43,382 nt of DNA, from contig JAJYCT010000004.1 in assembly GCA_021778125.1 (NCBI GenBank), forward strand, positions 1-43,382. The letters are read 5' to 3'. The position numbers and the translations under genes are program-made. Of the stretch, positions 29,550 through 38,672 are shown piece by piece (the first letter of the stretch is position 1; each line of letters begins with the position of its first letter). The notes beneath the pieces are model-generated. The model worked only from the letters and a program-made list of their open reading frames with translations, made no database searches and had not been told where the DNA came from. The stretch is from Myxococcales bacterium (GTDB taxonomy: Bacteria; Myxococcota_A; Polyangia; Polyangiales; Polyangiaceae).

Positions 29550-31010
29550 GTGCGAGACCTCGGTCGAGCCCTGCTGCGCAGCCGGGTGTGGCGATCCATC
29601 GCCCGCCACGGCTTCCCCGACTCGAACCGGAACCGATCGCTGGCGGTGCTCACGAACTTCTTCCTGCACTTCCACCCCGTGAAGGTGCGCCTCCGGGCCA
29701 TCCGCTTCACCCGCACCTTCTACCTCGGAGGACTGTCCGCGGCGTGCTTCCTCATCCTGACGATGAGCGGCGTCCTTCTGATGTTCTATTACCGGCCCGC
29801 GGTACCCCACGCGTACAACGACATGAAGGACTTCGCGTTCGTCGTGTCGTCCGGGACGTTCCTGCGCAACCTGCACCGCTGGACCGCGCACGCGATGGTG
29901 GGGCTGGTGCTCGCCCACATGGCGTGGACCTTCCTCCGCGGCGCCTACGGCCCCCCGCGGGAGTTCAACTGGGTCATCGGGATCGGGCTGCTCGTCGCCA
30001 CGCTGCTGCTCTCGTACACGGGATACCTCCTGCCGTGGGACCAGCTAGCCTACTGGGCCGTCACGGTGGGGACCCACATGGTCGCGGCGACACCGCTCGT
30101 CGGGCCCGAGATCGAGTTGCTCCTGCTCGGGGGTCACAGCATCAACGACAACGCCCTGGTGCGCTTCTACGTCCTGCACTGCGTCGTGTTGCCCATGACG
30201 CTGGCCCTGGGCGTGGGGTTGCACATCTGGCGCCTTCGCAAGGACGGCGGGCTCCATCTGCCCGCCCTCCCGATGGGCGAAGACACGAACCATGGCCAGG
30301 ACGTGCCAGGTTCGGAGGAAGGTGCCGAGGGCTCGCCGACTGATTCGGTGCGTCTGGTGATCCCCAACGTCGAGGTGGCCGACGGCGCCCCGGATCCGGG
30401 CGACGAGCCCATGGTCATGACCTTCCCGCACCTGCTGCTGCGCGAGGTGGTGGCCTTCCTCGCGCTCGCGGTTCTGCTCGTCTGCGCGTCCCTGGCGTTC
30501 GATGCGCCGCTCGAGGGCATTGCCGATCCGGCTCGCACACCCAACCCGGCGAAGGCGCCGTGGTACTTCCTGGGTCTCCAGGAGCTGCTGCGTTACTACG
30601 CGCCGGTCGTCGCCGGGGTCCTGCTCCCGTCCCTGTGCATCGTCGCGCTCGCCGTGGTCCCGTACTTCCGGGTGAACATCGAGCGGCCGGCGCTCTGGCA
30701 GGTCGCGCCGCTCCGTCGGCTCGCGTTGCTCTGGCTCGCCATCGCGGTCCTCACCGGCGTCTTCCGCGTCGGCGCCACCGGGATCGTCTGGTCGATCGTC
30801 GTGCCGCTGTGGCTCGTGGGCGCGGCGATGAGCGCCGGCGCGTTGCCGTGGCGCGGCGGGAGGCTGGGGCCGTGGCTCCGGACGCGCAGCCTGCCCTTCT
30901 GGATTTTTACCTGGTTCCTGCTCTCGGCGATCGCCCTGACGGTCGTCGGTGCGCTCTTCCGGGGTCCGAGCTGGCGTTTTACGTTGCCCTGGCGCGACGG
31001 GATTTACTGA
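29550..31010 (+). CDS. Cytochrome b of a Rieske/b complex (b6-subunit IV fusion type)
   Basis: About 486 residues. The N-terminal half is a cytochrome b6-like four-helix bundle with bis-His heme ligands in helices B ([16 protein letters not shown]) and D ([25 protein letters not shown]), and the signature [23 protein letters not shown] ~60-residue acidic linker follows, then a subunit IV-like half with [21 protein letters not shown]. The Qo-site motif normally PEWY is APWY here, lacking the Glu. Start is GTG at 29550. Oxidises or reduces quinol in the membrane together with the Rieske protein; ends with a one-base overlap onto the octaheme cytochrome gene. Confidence 0.9.
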   Translation: MRDLGRALLRSRVWRSIARHGFPDSNRNRSLAVLTNFFLHFHPVKVRLRAIRFTRTFYLGGLSAACFLILTMSGVLLMFYYRPAVPHAYNDMKDFAFVVSSGTFLRNLHRWTAHAMVGLVLAHMAWTFLRGAYGPPREFNWVIGIGLLVATLLLSYTGYLLPWDQLAYWAVTVGTHMVAATPLVGPEIELLLLGGHSINDNALVRFYVLHCVVLPMTLALGVGLHIWRLRKDGGLHLPALPMGEDTNHGQDVPGSEEGAEGSPTDSVRLVIPNVEVADGAPDPGDEPMVMTFPHLLLREVVAFLALAVLLVCASLAFDAPLEGIADPARTPNPAKAPWYFLGLQELLRYYAPVVAGVLLPSLCIVALAVVPYFRVNIERPALWQVAPLRRLALLWLAIAVLTGVFRVGATGIVWSIVVPLWLVGAAMSAGALPWRGGRLGPWLRTRSLPFWIFTWFLLSAIALTVVGALFRGPSWRFTLPWRDGIY

Positions 31011-32953
31011 TGGCGACGCAGGATCCCGAGCGAGCGGTGAGCCTCACTCTCAGGCGGCTAGGGATCGCCTTTGCGATCCTGTCGGTCGCGCTGCTCGGCG
31101 TGCTCGCGATCGCCCCGGCCAGCGCGCACTTCTCGGAGTGGCGGACGGTGCAGCAGCGTTACAACGCCCTCGCGCGTCGGGCGAAGCGCGACCCCATCGA
31201 GGTGCGCGTGCGCCAGCTGAGCCCCTCGCCCGATGTCGTGGACCGGTGCGGGAGCTGCCACCTCGGCGCCGCCGGCGTCGCGCCCGTGGAAGGAGATCCG
31301 CTCTTCGCCGCCCACCCCCCGATACCCCATGATCCGACCCGCTTCGGCTGCACGATCTGCCACGGCGGGCAGGGACGCGCGCTCACCATGCGGGCGGCCC
31401 ACGGCGGCGAGCCGAACTGGGACGAGCCACTCTTTCCGCGGAAGCACTACGAGGCCGGGTGTGGCCTCTGCCACTCGGGCATCACCGCACCGGATCCCGA
31501 CCTCGTCGCCTCAGGCCGGGGGCTCTTCGAGGTGCGCGGCTGCAGCGCGTGTCACGGCGTCGACCATCGAGACGTCGCCGGAGGGCCCGACCTCTCCGAG
31601 GCGGGCCTCCGCGGCTACGCGCACGACTGGCACGACCGGCACGTGCGCGCGGCGGCGGGCTCGACCGACTCCCGCTGGGCGGCGGGCCATCTGCCGCTCG
31701 AGGAGGCGGCGCGTGCGGCCATCGACGCCTATCTCGAGTCGCGCGTCGGAGCGCCGCAGCTGATGGCGGGGAAGCTTCTGGTGGCGCGGCTGGGGTGTCG
31801 CGGCTGTCACCGGATCGGCGGCGTCGGTGGGGACGGGCCGGATCTCTCCGACATCGGCAGCCGGAAGGCCTCGGATCTGGACTTCTCGAGGGTACGAGGC
31901 AGTCCGGCGCTCGTGGACTGGCTCGAGGAGGTGTTGACCGATCCCTCCCGGCTGGACCCTCGGAGTCGGATGCCGCCCCCTCGCCTCGACGCGTCGCAGA
32001 TCGACCCGCTGGTGACCTACCTGCTCTCCCTCAGGACACGCCCGATCCCGGTGGCCTTCTGGCCGCCCGATCGCGTGCGGGCGATGCTGCTCGGCGAGCG
32101 TGACTTCGCCCGCGACGGGCACGCGCTCTTCGGCGCGTTCTGCAGCGCCTGCCACGGGCCTCGAGGCGAGGGCAAGGTGCTCGGAGGCCTCTCCGTGGAG
32201 GTGGCACCCGCGATCGGAGGCGCCTCCTTCCTCGCGATCGCCAGCGACGCCTTTCTGCGGCGCACGCTTCGCGAGGGGCGCCCCGACCATCGCATGCCGC
32301 CGTGGGGGGCCCTGGACAGCGGGCTGCGGCCGGAGGAGATCACCGCGATCATCGGATACCTCCGCGGGTTGCACCCGGTGACCACGACCTTCGCCGAGGT
32401 CAGCGCGAGCGACCTCGATCCGTCGCGCGGCCGCAGCGTCTTTCGGGACAGGTGTGCGCCCTGCCACGGAGATCGCGGCGAAGGGACCGCCATCGGGCCT
32501 CCCCTGGCCGCGGCGGACAACGCCGTGACGTCTTGCGAGGACGCGATCTACGGGACCCTCATGAACGGCGTCGAGGACACGGCCATGGGGACGTTCCGTA
32601 CCCTGGACGCCCGGACGTTGCGGGCCCTGATCGATGTGGTGCGGACCCTGGACCGCGCACCCGGATCCCGCAGGGAGTGGCGTCCGCGGCAGGGGGACCC
32701 CGCGAGCGGCGCGGCGCTCTTCGCGCGTCATTGCGCCAAGTGCCACGGCGCACGCCCCGAGGTGCGCAGGGCGCCGGCGATCCAGGACCCGCGCTTCGTC
32801 GCCATGGCACCCGACGCGTTCCTGGCGGCCAGCATCGTCCGGAGGCACGACCGGACCCGCGACGACGTGCGACGCAGCGCGGATGAGATCTCCGATCTCG
32901 TGGCCTACCTGCGGAGCCTGGGGGCCACATCGGAGGTCAGCCATGCCGAATGA
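31010..32953 (+). CDS. Membrane-anchored octaheme cytochrome c
   Basis: About 647 residues with one N-terminal transmembrane helix (RLGIAFAILSVALLGVLAIAPA) and eight heme sites, in order: CGSCH, CTICH, CGLCH, CSACH, CRGCH, CSACH, CAPCH and CAKCH. The first four lie close together in ~100 residues (a multiheme part). The last four belong to separate monoheme cytochrome c domains, each ending with a MPPW/TAMGTF-like Met region. It sits where a cytochrome c1 or f gene would be, directly after cytochrome b (TGATG overlap), and should be the electron outlet (or inlet) of that complex. The modular architecture looks like fusion of a multiheme protein to a string of small cytochromes. Confidence 0.88.
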   Translation: MATQDPERAVSLTLRRLGIAFAILSVALLGVLAIAPASAHFSEWRTVQQRYNALARRAKRDPIEVRVRQLSPSPDVVDRCGSCHLGAAGVAPVEGDPLFAAHPPIPHDPTRFGCTICHGGQGRALTMRAAHGGEPNWDEPLFPRKHYEAGCGLCHSGITAPDPDLVASGRGLFEVRGCSACHGVDHRDVAGGPDLSEAGLRGYAHDWHDRHVRAAAGSTDSRWAAGHLPLEEAARAAIDAYLESRVGAPQLMAGKLLVARLGCRGCHRIGGVGGDGPDLSDIGSRKASDLDFSRVRGSPALVDWLEEVLTDPSRLDPRSRMPPPRLDASQIDPLVTYLLSLRTRPIPVAFWPPDRVRAMLLGERDFARDGHALFGAFCSACHGPRGEGKVLGGLSVEVAPAIGGASFLAIASDAFLRRTLREGRPDHRMPPWGALDSGLRPEEITAIIGYLRGLHPVTTTFAEVSASDLDPSRGRSVFRDRCAPCHGDRGEGTAIGPPLAAADNAVTSCEDAIYGTLMNGVEDTAMGTFRTLDARTLRALIDVVRTLDRAPGSRREWRPRQGDPASGAALFARHCAKCHGARPEVRRAPAIQDPRFVAMAPDAFLAASIVRRHDRTRDDVRRSADEISDLVAYLRSLGATSEVSHAE

Positions 32954-33033
32954 TCGTCGACCCGGCTCGCATATGAGGGATGACCTACGGCGGCGCCTGC
33001 GCGCGTGGTACGCGATCCACCGTCGCCAGCCGT

Positions 33034-34347
33034 ATGAGCACCGCCACCCAGATTCAACCGCGAGCGGAGCGCTTTCCCGACGACGCCGAGCGTGGCTTCG
33101 ACTCGCGTGACGCCGTCTACCTCGGGGTGCGCGCGATCGCCCTGGCGGCAGGCGTGGGGTGGGCTCGTCTCGCCCTCGAGGGCGGACCGACGCGAGACGG
33201 AGTGCTCGCCGTCTTCGGCACCTTCGTACCGTACTGCGGGCTGCTGTACCTGGCGGGGTCTCGCATCCTCCGCTCGGGCGCCAAGGACCTGTTCTACGTG
33301 GTGGCTGGCCTGTCCGACGTGGCCTTCCTGGCCGTGCTCGTGCGCGCGTCGGGTGGCGCCGGCAGCCCGTTCCTGGCGGCGCTGCCCGCGTGGGGCGCGA
33401 TGTACGCGTCCTACTTCGGCTTGCGAGGTGGGCTCGTGACCGCCAGCGTGACCCTCGTCCTGACCGCGGCGTTCGGCCTCTCGGCGCACGCCGTCGTCGA
33501 TCCATGGCGCGTCGTCGCGCTGATCGCCACCGCAGGCATCCACGGTCCCGTGATCGGCTACCTCTTCGACCGGGTCGGACATGAAGGTCGGCACCTGCGC
33601 GCAGCTCGCGAGGAGATGGCCTCGACGCATCACCGCGTCGTCGAGGAGCAGACGGACCTCATCGAGGCGGAGAAGCACCGGTCCGTCGCCGTCCTCGCGG
33701 CGGGCATCGCGCACGAGATCGGCAACCCGCTCGCCGGGATCATGCAGTGTGCACGCGCACTCAGCGAGGGCACGGTGCCGGAGCGCCGGAGGAAGGAGTA
33801 CCTGGACGCCATCCTGGAGGGCGTGGGGCGACTCAAGGGAGTCGTCGAAGGGGTGCGCGACTACGCTCGGCAGCGGCCCGCGCCGCCCAGCGACCTCGAC
33901 GCGGCCGACATCGTCTCGTCGTGCCTGCGCATGATCACGCCGCTCTGCGAGGAGGCCGGCGTGCGCGTCGAGTCGTCGCTCGAGCCCGGTGTCGTGCGCG
34001 TCCGTGCCGAGGCCGCGCAGCTGCGAAAGGCGCTCAACAACATCGTCATCAACGCCCTCTACTTCAGCCCGCGCGGCGACCGCGTATCCATCTCGGCCAC
34101 GCGGCGGGGCTACATGTGGGGGATCGCCGTCGCCGATCACGGCCCGGGCATCTCCAAGGAGAACCTGTCCAGGGTGACCGATCCGTTCTTCACCACCAAG
34201 CCGGCGGGCGAGGGGACCGGGCTCGGACTCGCCATCACCTACGGCGTCATGCGCTCGTTCGGCGGCGAGCTGGAGCTGGCGAGCGAGGTGGGGCGCGGTA
34301 CGAAGGTGACGATGTGGCTACCCGCCGCGGGAGGCGCGCGTGCTTAG
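33034..34347 (+). CDS. Membrane sensor histidine kinase (NtrB-like)
   Basis: About 437 residues. I choose the ATG at 33034; an ATG at 32980 would add 18 residues. About six hydrophobic helices fill the first ~180 residues ([36 protein letters not shown]), forming a sensor membrane domain without a large periplasmic loop. Then a coiled-coil-like linker leads to HATPase and dimerisation elements: H-box [16 protein letters not shown] with the phospho-His, N-box [18 protein letters not shown]1 VADHGPGIS and G2 [13 protein letters not shown]. All are intact. It ends eight bases inside the regulator gene, so the pair is translationally coupled. The signal is unknown; a membrane or redox cue is likely given the neighbours. 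Confidence 0.88.
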   Translation: MSTATQIQPRAERFPDDAERGFDSRDAVYLGVRAIALAAGVGWARLALEGGPTRDGVLAVFGTFVPYCGLLYLAGSRILRSGAKDLFYVVAGLSDVAFLAVLVRASGGAGSPFLAALPAWGAMYASYFGLRGGLVTASVTLVLTAAFGLSAHAVVDPWRVVALIATAGIHGPVIGYLFDRVGHEGRHLRAAREEMASTHHRVVEEQTDLIEAEKHRSVAVLAAGIAHEIGNPLAGIMQCARALSEGTVPERRRKEYLDAILEGVGRLKGVVEGVRDYARQRPAPPSDLDAADIVSSCLRMITPLCEEAGVRVESSLEPGVVRVRAEAAQLRKALNNIVINALYFSPRGDRVSISATRRGYMWGIAVADHGPGISKENLSRVTDPFFTTKPAGEGTGLGLAITYGVMRSFGGELELASEVGRGTKVTMWLPAAGGARA

Positions 34348-35737
34348 CATTCTGCTGGCGGACGACGAGCCCCTCATCCGTATGACCGTGAGCGACGCGC
34401 TGCGTGCGCAGGGGCACTTCGTCATGGCGGTGGCCGACGGCGCGAAGGCCGTGGCCGCCGCCCAGAATCGCGTGTTCGACCTGGTCATCTCGGACATCCG
34501 GCTACCGAAGGTCGATGGCCTCGCGGTCATGCACGACATCCGCGAACGAGCTCCGAGCACGGTCGTGGTCCTGATCACGGCGTACGGGTCGATCTCCGAC
34601 GCCGTCGCCGCGATCAAGGAAGGGGCCTACGACTACATCACCAAGCCCTTCGAGATGCAGGAGCTCCTGCTGAGGGTCGACCGGATCTCGGAGCGGAGGG
34701 GCTTGCGGGCCGAGCTTGATGCGGCGCGCGCCGCGCTCGCCGCCAGGGGCTCGGGGGAGCTGCTCGTGGGACGTACCCCGACCATGGTCAGGCTCCAGGA
34801 GCGGATCGACGCCATCGCCGACAGCCACACGCCCGTCCTGGTCGCCGGCGAGAGCGGCACCGGCAAGGAGCTCGTCGCGCGGACGATCCATGACCGGAGC
34901 CCGAGGAGGGAGAAGCCCTTCGTGGCCATCAACTGCGCCGCCTTCCCGGAGACGTTGATCGAGGCCGAGCTCTTCGGGCACGAGCGGGGAGCCTTCACCG
35001 GCGCCATCGGCAAGCGGGAGGGGCGCTTCCAGATCGCGGACGGGGGCACCCTGCTGCTCGACGAGCTGGGCGAGCTGCCGGTGCCGGCACAAGCCAAGCT
35101 CCTGCGCGTCCTGCAGGACGGCAGCTTCCAGCCCATCGGAAGCAACACGACGGTCCGGGTCGATGTGCGCCTCATCTCGACGACGAACCGCGACCTCAAG
35201 GCGGAGGTCGCCAGCGGACGCTTCCGGGAAGACCTCTACTACCGGGTCAACGTCGTGGACGTCGTCATCCCGCCCCTGCGAGAGCGCCGAGGAGACATCG
35301 CGATCCTGTCCGAGCATTTCTTGCGACGCTTCCACACGCGCCCCGGCGAGCCGCCCGCGATCTCGCCCGCGGCTCGGGCCGCCCTGTACAGACACGACTA
35401 TCCCGGCAACATCCGCGAGCTGATGCACGCGATCGAGCACGCCCTCGTCTTCAGCCGGGGCCGGGAGATCGGCCTTCAGGACCTGCCCACGGCCATCGGT
35501 CGAGGCGGGCAGACGGATGCGTCCGACGGCGCGAAGCCGCGGACGCTCTCGGTGGCGCTCGCGGAGTTCGAGCGGGAATACCTGCTCGCCACGCTCGAAT
35601 CGACCGACGGCGCGCGAGCGCGTGCGGCGGAGATCCTCGGCATCTCGCGCAAGAATCTCTGGGAGAAGCTGCGACAACACGGCATCGTGGACTCCCCCCC
35701 GTCGATGGCGCTCGACTCGGAAGGCGAGCCTCGCTGA
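34340..35737 (+). CDS. NtrC-family sigma-54 response regulator
   Basis: A 465-residue protein starting at GTG 34340. The receiver domain has the phospho-acceptor Asp52 (VISDIRLPK), acidic DDE at 8-10 and Lys102 (TKPFE). The AAA+ domain has Walker A GESGTGKE (170-177), the sigma-54-contacting loop GAFTGA (217-222) and Walker B LLLDE (238-242). The C-terminal helix-turn-helix is in AAEILGISRKNLWEKLRQHG. All functional elements are intact, so it should activate sigma-54 promoters after phosphorylation by the upstream kinase. The two -24/-12 promoters and inverted repeats near 17.3 and 19.5 kb are its likely targets. Confidence 0.93.
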   Translation: MLSILLADDEPLIRMTVSDALRAQGHFVMAVADGAKAVAAAQNRVFDLVISDIRLPKVDGLAVMHDIRERAPSTVVVLITAYGSISDAVAAIKEGAYDYITKPFEMQELLLRVDRISERRGLRAELDAARAALAARGSGELLVGRTPTMVRLQERIDAIADSHTPVLVAGESGTGKELVARTIHDRSPRREKPFVAINCAAFPETLIEAELFGHERGAFTGAIGKREGRFQIADGGTLLLDELGELPVPAQAKLLRVLQDGSFQPIGSNTTVRVDVRLISTTNRDLKAEVASGRFREDLYYRVNVVDVVIPPLRERRGDIAILSEHFLRRFHTRPGEPPAISPAARAALYRHDYPGNIRELMHAIEHALVFSRGREIGLQDLPTAIGRGGQTDASDGAKPRTLSVALAEFEREYLLATLESTDGARARAAEILGISRKNLWEKLRQHGIVDSPPSMALDSEGEPR

Positions 35738-35755
35738 GCCCCGCGCCGCCGCGCG

Positions 35756-36547
35756 TCACTCCCCCCGCACCACCACCTGCCCGCCGCGAAGGCTCACCTT
35801 CTCCTCGGTCGTGCCGTGCGGCCCCGCGCGGTGCGCGAGCGTGTGCTCGCCCTCGTCGAGCAGCACCGCCGCCGGCGCGTGGCCGGCGTCGAGCCCGTCG
35901 ACCTCGAGGCGGCCATGCGCGCCGCGTAGCTCCACGATCGCGCCCGCGCTGCCCTGCCAGCGGCTCGCCAGCCTGGCGACCTGACGCTCCTCGTCCTCGA
36001 CCGCCGGCGCCCCCGGCCGCCTCGCGGCGTCGCGCAGCCCTACCGCGCTCGGCGACGCCAGGGTCATCGGGGGCTTGCCCGGCGCTGCCAGCGTGACGCT
36101 CGCGTCGAGCGCGCGCACGAGGGCGTCGCCCTGGCCGGTCTCGAGCGCCGCCGTCGCGTTCTTGACCTCCACCGACGCGCCGCCTGCGGTGACGACGGTC
36201 ACGTCGTCGCCGGCCGACGCCACGATGAGCGTTCCGCGCGCGAGCTCCAGCGTCGCGGCCCGGGCGGTCAGGGCGGCGAGGCGTACCTCGGACTGCGCGC
36301 CCAGGCACGCGCGCGACGCATGCACGCTGAAGCACGCCGACACCTGGTCGCCCGTACGCACCGTCTGCCCGGCGTCGAACGCCTGGCCCACCTTCACCTT
36401 GTGCCCGTCGACCGTCGGCTCGCCGGCCGCGAGCACGATGCGCGGCTCGGCCAGCCCCAGCGCGTGAGCCGAGAGCAGCCACCACGCCGCGCCGCCGCCG
36501 AGCGCGGCCAGCCCCACCCCCACGCCGACGACGAGCCGCCGCTGCAT
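35756..36547 (-). CDS. FecR/PEGA-like membrane-anchored protein
   Basis: A 263-residue protein with a single N-terminal helix (VVGVGVGLAALGGGAAWWLLSA). Then comes a FecR-like domain (VGQAFDAGQTVRTGDQVSACFSVHASRACLGAQSEVRLAAL, ATLELARGTLIVASAG), with the regularly spaced short strands typical of this family, where it senses or relays signals across a membrane. The C-terminal ~60 residues have a PEGA-like pattern (VELRGAHGRLEVDGLDAGHAPAAVLLDEGEHTLAHRA). It converges on the regulator gene and diverges from the DUF58-Bat operon. Confidence 0.72.
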   Translation of the reverse strand: MQRRLVVGVGVGLAALGGGAAWWLLSAHALGLAEPRIVLAAGEPTVDGHKVKVGQAFDAGQTVRTGDQVSACFSVHASRACLGAQSEVRLAALTARAATLELARGTLIVASAGDDVTVVTAGGASVEVKNATAALETGQGDALVRALDASVTLAAPGKPPMTLASPSAVGLRDAARRPGAPAVEDEERQVARLASRWQGSAGAIVELRGAHGRLEVDGLDAGHAPAAVLLDEGEHTLAHRAGPHGTTEEKVSLRGGQVVVRGE

Positions 36548-36690
36548 GTCCGCCCCGCCGTCTAACGCCTCGCCTCTCGCGCCGCAAGCCTGCTCTGCGC
36601 CGTTTGCGGCCCCGGGAATACCGACGAGGCCTCGATTGTCCGGGGCCCGTGTTAGAAGGGCGTGCTCGCCCCCCTGGCTGAGGCCTACGC

Positions 36691-37614
36691 GTGATCCCGA
36701 AGGAGCTCCTCGCCGCCCTGCGCACCATCGAGATCCACACGGCGCGGCTCGCCAACGAGCAGCTGTCGGGGACCTACCACTCGGGGTTCAAGGGGCAGGG
36801 CCTGGCGTTCCGCGAGGTGCGCCCCTACCAGCCGGGCGACGACGTCCGGACGATCGACTGGAACGTCAGCGCGCGCATGAACGAGGCCTTCGTGAAGGTC
36901 TTCGTCGAAGAGCGCGAGATGACCGTCATGCTCGTCGTCGACCTGTCGGCGAGCGAGCGGTTCGGCACCCGGCGGGCCGCCAAGGTGCGCGTGGCGAGCG
37001 AGGTGGCCGCCCTGCTGGCGTTCAGCGCCATCCGCAACAACGACCGCGTGGGGCTCATCATCGCCACCGACCGCATCGAGCGCATCGTGCCCCCCAAGAA
37101 GGGCGAGAAGCACGTCATGCGCGTCGTGCGCGAGATCCTCGGCTTCACGCCGACGCACGCCGCGCCCGAGCCCGACCCGGGCGGGCGGCCGAGGCTCGGC
37201 GCGGCCACGGACCTGCGCGCGGCGCTCGAGTCGCTCGTGCACGTCGCGCGCCGGCGGAGCATCGCGTTTCTCGTGAGCGACTTCTACGACACCGGTTACG
37301 AGCGCTCGCTCGCGCTCGCATCGGCCAAGCACGACGTGGTGCCCGTGGTGCTCGTCGACCCCCGCGACGCGGAGTTGCCCGACGTGGGCCTCGCCTCGTT
37401 CGAGGATCTCGAGAGCGGCCAGGCGGTCGTCGTCGACACGGGCGATCCGCGCGTGCGCGCCTGGTACGCGGCCGCGATGAACAAGATCGCCGACTCGCGG
37501 CGCACGGCGTTCCACAAGCTCGGCCTCGACGCCGTGGAGATCGAGACGAGCGGCTCGTTCGTGCGGCCGCTGCGTGACCTGTTCGCCCGTCGGGCCAAGA
37601 GGATCCGGCGATGA
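36691..37614 (+). CDS. DUF58 protein of the Bat operon
   Basis: A 307-residue soluble protein starting at GTG 36691. The defining DUF58 segment is SGTYHSGFKGQGLAFREVRPYQPGDDVRTIDWNVSAR. The C-terminal part resembles a von Willebrand factor A fold (MTVMLVVDLSASERFG, RRRSIAFLVSDFYDTGY) with an imperfect metal-binding motif. Such proteins are normally encoded between a MoxR AAA+ ATPase and VWA membrane proteins. No moxR is present upstream in this window. It overlaps the next gene by four bases (ATGA). Confidence 0.88.
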   Translation: MIPKELLAALRTIEIHTARLANEQLSGTYHSGFKGQGLAFREVRPYQPGDDVRTIDWNVSARMNEAFVKVFVEEREMTVMLVVDLSASERFGTRRAAKVRVASEVAALLAFSAIRNNDRVGLIIATDRIERIVPPKKGEKHVMRVVREILGFTPTHAAPEPDPGGRPRLGAATDLRAALESLVHVARRRSIAFLVSDFYDTGYERSLALASAKHDVVPVVLVDPRDAELPDVGLASFEDLESGQAVVVDTGDPRVRAWYAAAMNKIADSRRTAFHKLGLDAVEIETSGSFVRPLRDLFARRAKRIRR

Positions 37615-38672
37615 GGGCCGCGCGCGCCTGGGGCCTCGTGGCCGTGCTCCTGTCGCTCCCGCTGGCGCGGGCGGCGCGCGCCGAGTGCGTCGAGACCGCG
37701 CCGACGGGCGCCGATCGGCCCGTGATGGTCGACGCCTTTCCCGAGCGCGGCCTGAGCGGCTACGCGGTGACGCTGCATGTCGTCGTGGCGCACGGCAAGG
37801 GCGAGACGGTGCTGCCGCGCGGGCTGGACCTGCAGAAGGAGAGCGACACGGCGCAGGCCCTCAAGGCCGCGGGCTTCGCGTTCCCCGACCAGGACGGCGG
37901 CGCGGGGGCGCGCCTGTCGAGCACCGACGCCGACGCGAAGACCGGACGGCGCGAGACGACGCTCGAGCTGCCCCTCGTGGCGCTGCCGGGCGAGCCGGGG
38001 CGCCACACGCTCGTGCTGCCGCCGCTCCCGGTGTCCATCGCGCGCGCGAGCAACGACGTCGTCACGCTCTGCACCAGGCCGCACACGATCGTCGTCGAGG
38101 ACCCCATCGCGTCGACGCCCGCCGCGCAGCCGAAGCCCAACCCGCCGCCGCGCCCGCAGCGCGAAGAGTGGGTCGCGGCCGAGCGGGCCCTCGCGTGGGG
38201 CGGGCTCGGCCTCATCGTCGGCGGCGCGCTGGCCTTCCTCCTCTACAGGTGGTGGAAGCGCCCGCGCCCGGTGCCTCCGCCGCCTCCGCCGCGCCCCCCC
38301 TGGGAGGTCGCGCTCGATCGCCTCGACGAGGTGCGCCACGCCGGCCTGCTCGAGACCGGGCGCCTCTCGGACTTCTTCGATCGCGTGAACGACGCCGTGC
38401 GCGAGTACCTCGGCGCGCGCTTCGGCTTCGACGGGCTCGAGTCGACGACCGACGAGACGCTCCGGGCGCTGCGCCGCGCGCCTCTCTTCGGCCTGCCGCT
38501 GCCCGAGGTTGCCGGGTTCCTCCAGGAGTGCGATCTCGTGAAGTTCGCCGACATGACCCCGAGCCTCGAGGAGTGCGAGCGCGCCCTCGCGCAGGCCGAG
38601 CGGGTCGTGCGGTCGACGATGCCGGCGGCGACGGCGCGGGAGCCGTTCGCGCGCGAGGAGGCGGTGCCGTGA
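37611..38672 (+). CDS. Exported single-span protein of the Bat operon (DUF4381-like)
   Basis: A 353-residue protein with a signal peptide (LVAVLLSLPLARAARAE), a ~150-residue periplasmic beta-rich domain, one transmembrane helix (WGGLGLIVGGALAFLLYRWW), and a cytoplasmic helical domain (WEVALDRLDEVRHAGLLETGRLSDFFDRVNDAVREYLGARFG). This architecture is usual for the small anchored subunit placed between DUF58 and batA. It has no recognisable catalytic residues. Overlapping stop/start codons on both sides point to strict cotranslation. Confidence 0.75.
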   Translation: MRAARAWGLVAVLLSLPLARAARAECVETAPTGADRPVMVDAFPERGLSGYAVTLHVVVAHGKGETVLPRGLDLQKESDTAQALKAAGFAFPDQDGGAGARLSSTDADAKTGRRETTLELPLVALPGEPGRHTLVLPPLPVSIARASNDVVTLCTRPHTIVVEDPIASTPAAQPKPNPPPRPQREEWVAAERALAWGGLGLIVGGALAFLLYRWWKRPRPVPPPPPPRPPWEVALDRLDEVRHAGLLETGRLSDFFDRVNDAVREYLGARFGFDGLESTTDETLRALRRAPLFGLPLPEVAGFLQECDLVKFADMTPSLEECERALAQAERVVRSTMPAATAREPFAREEAVP

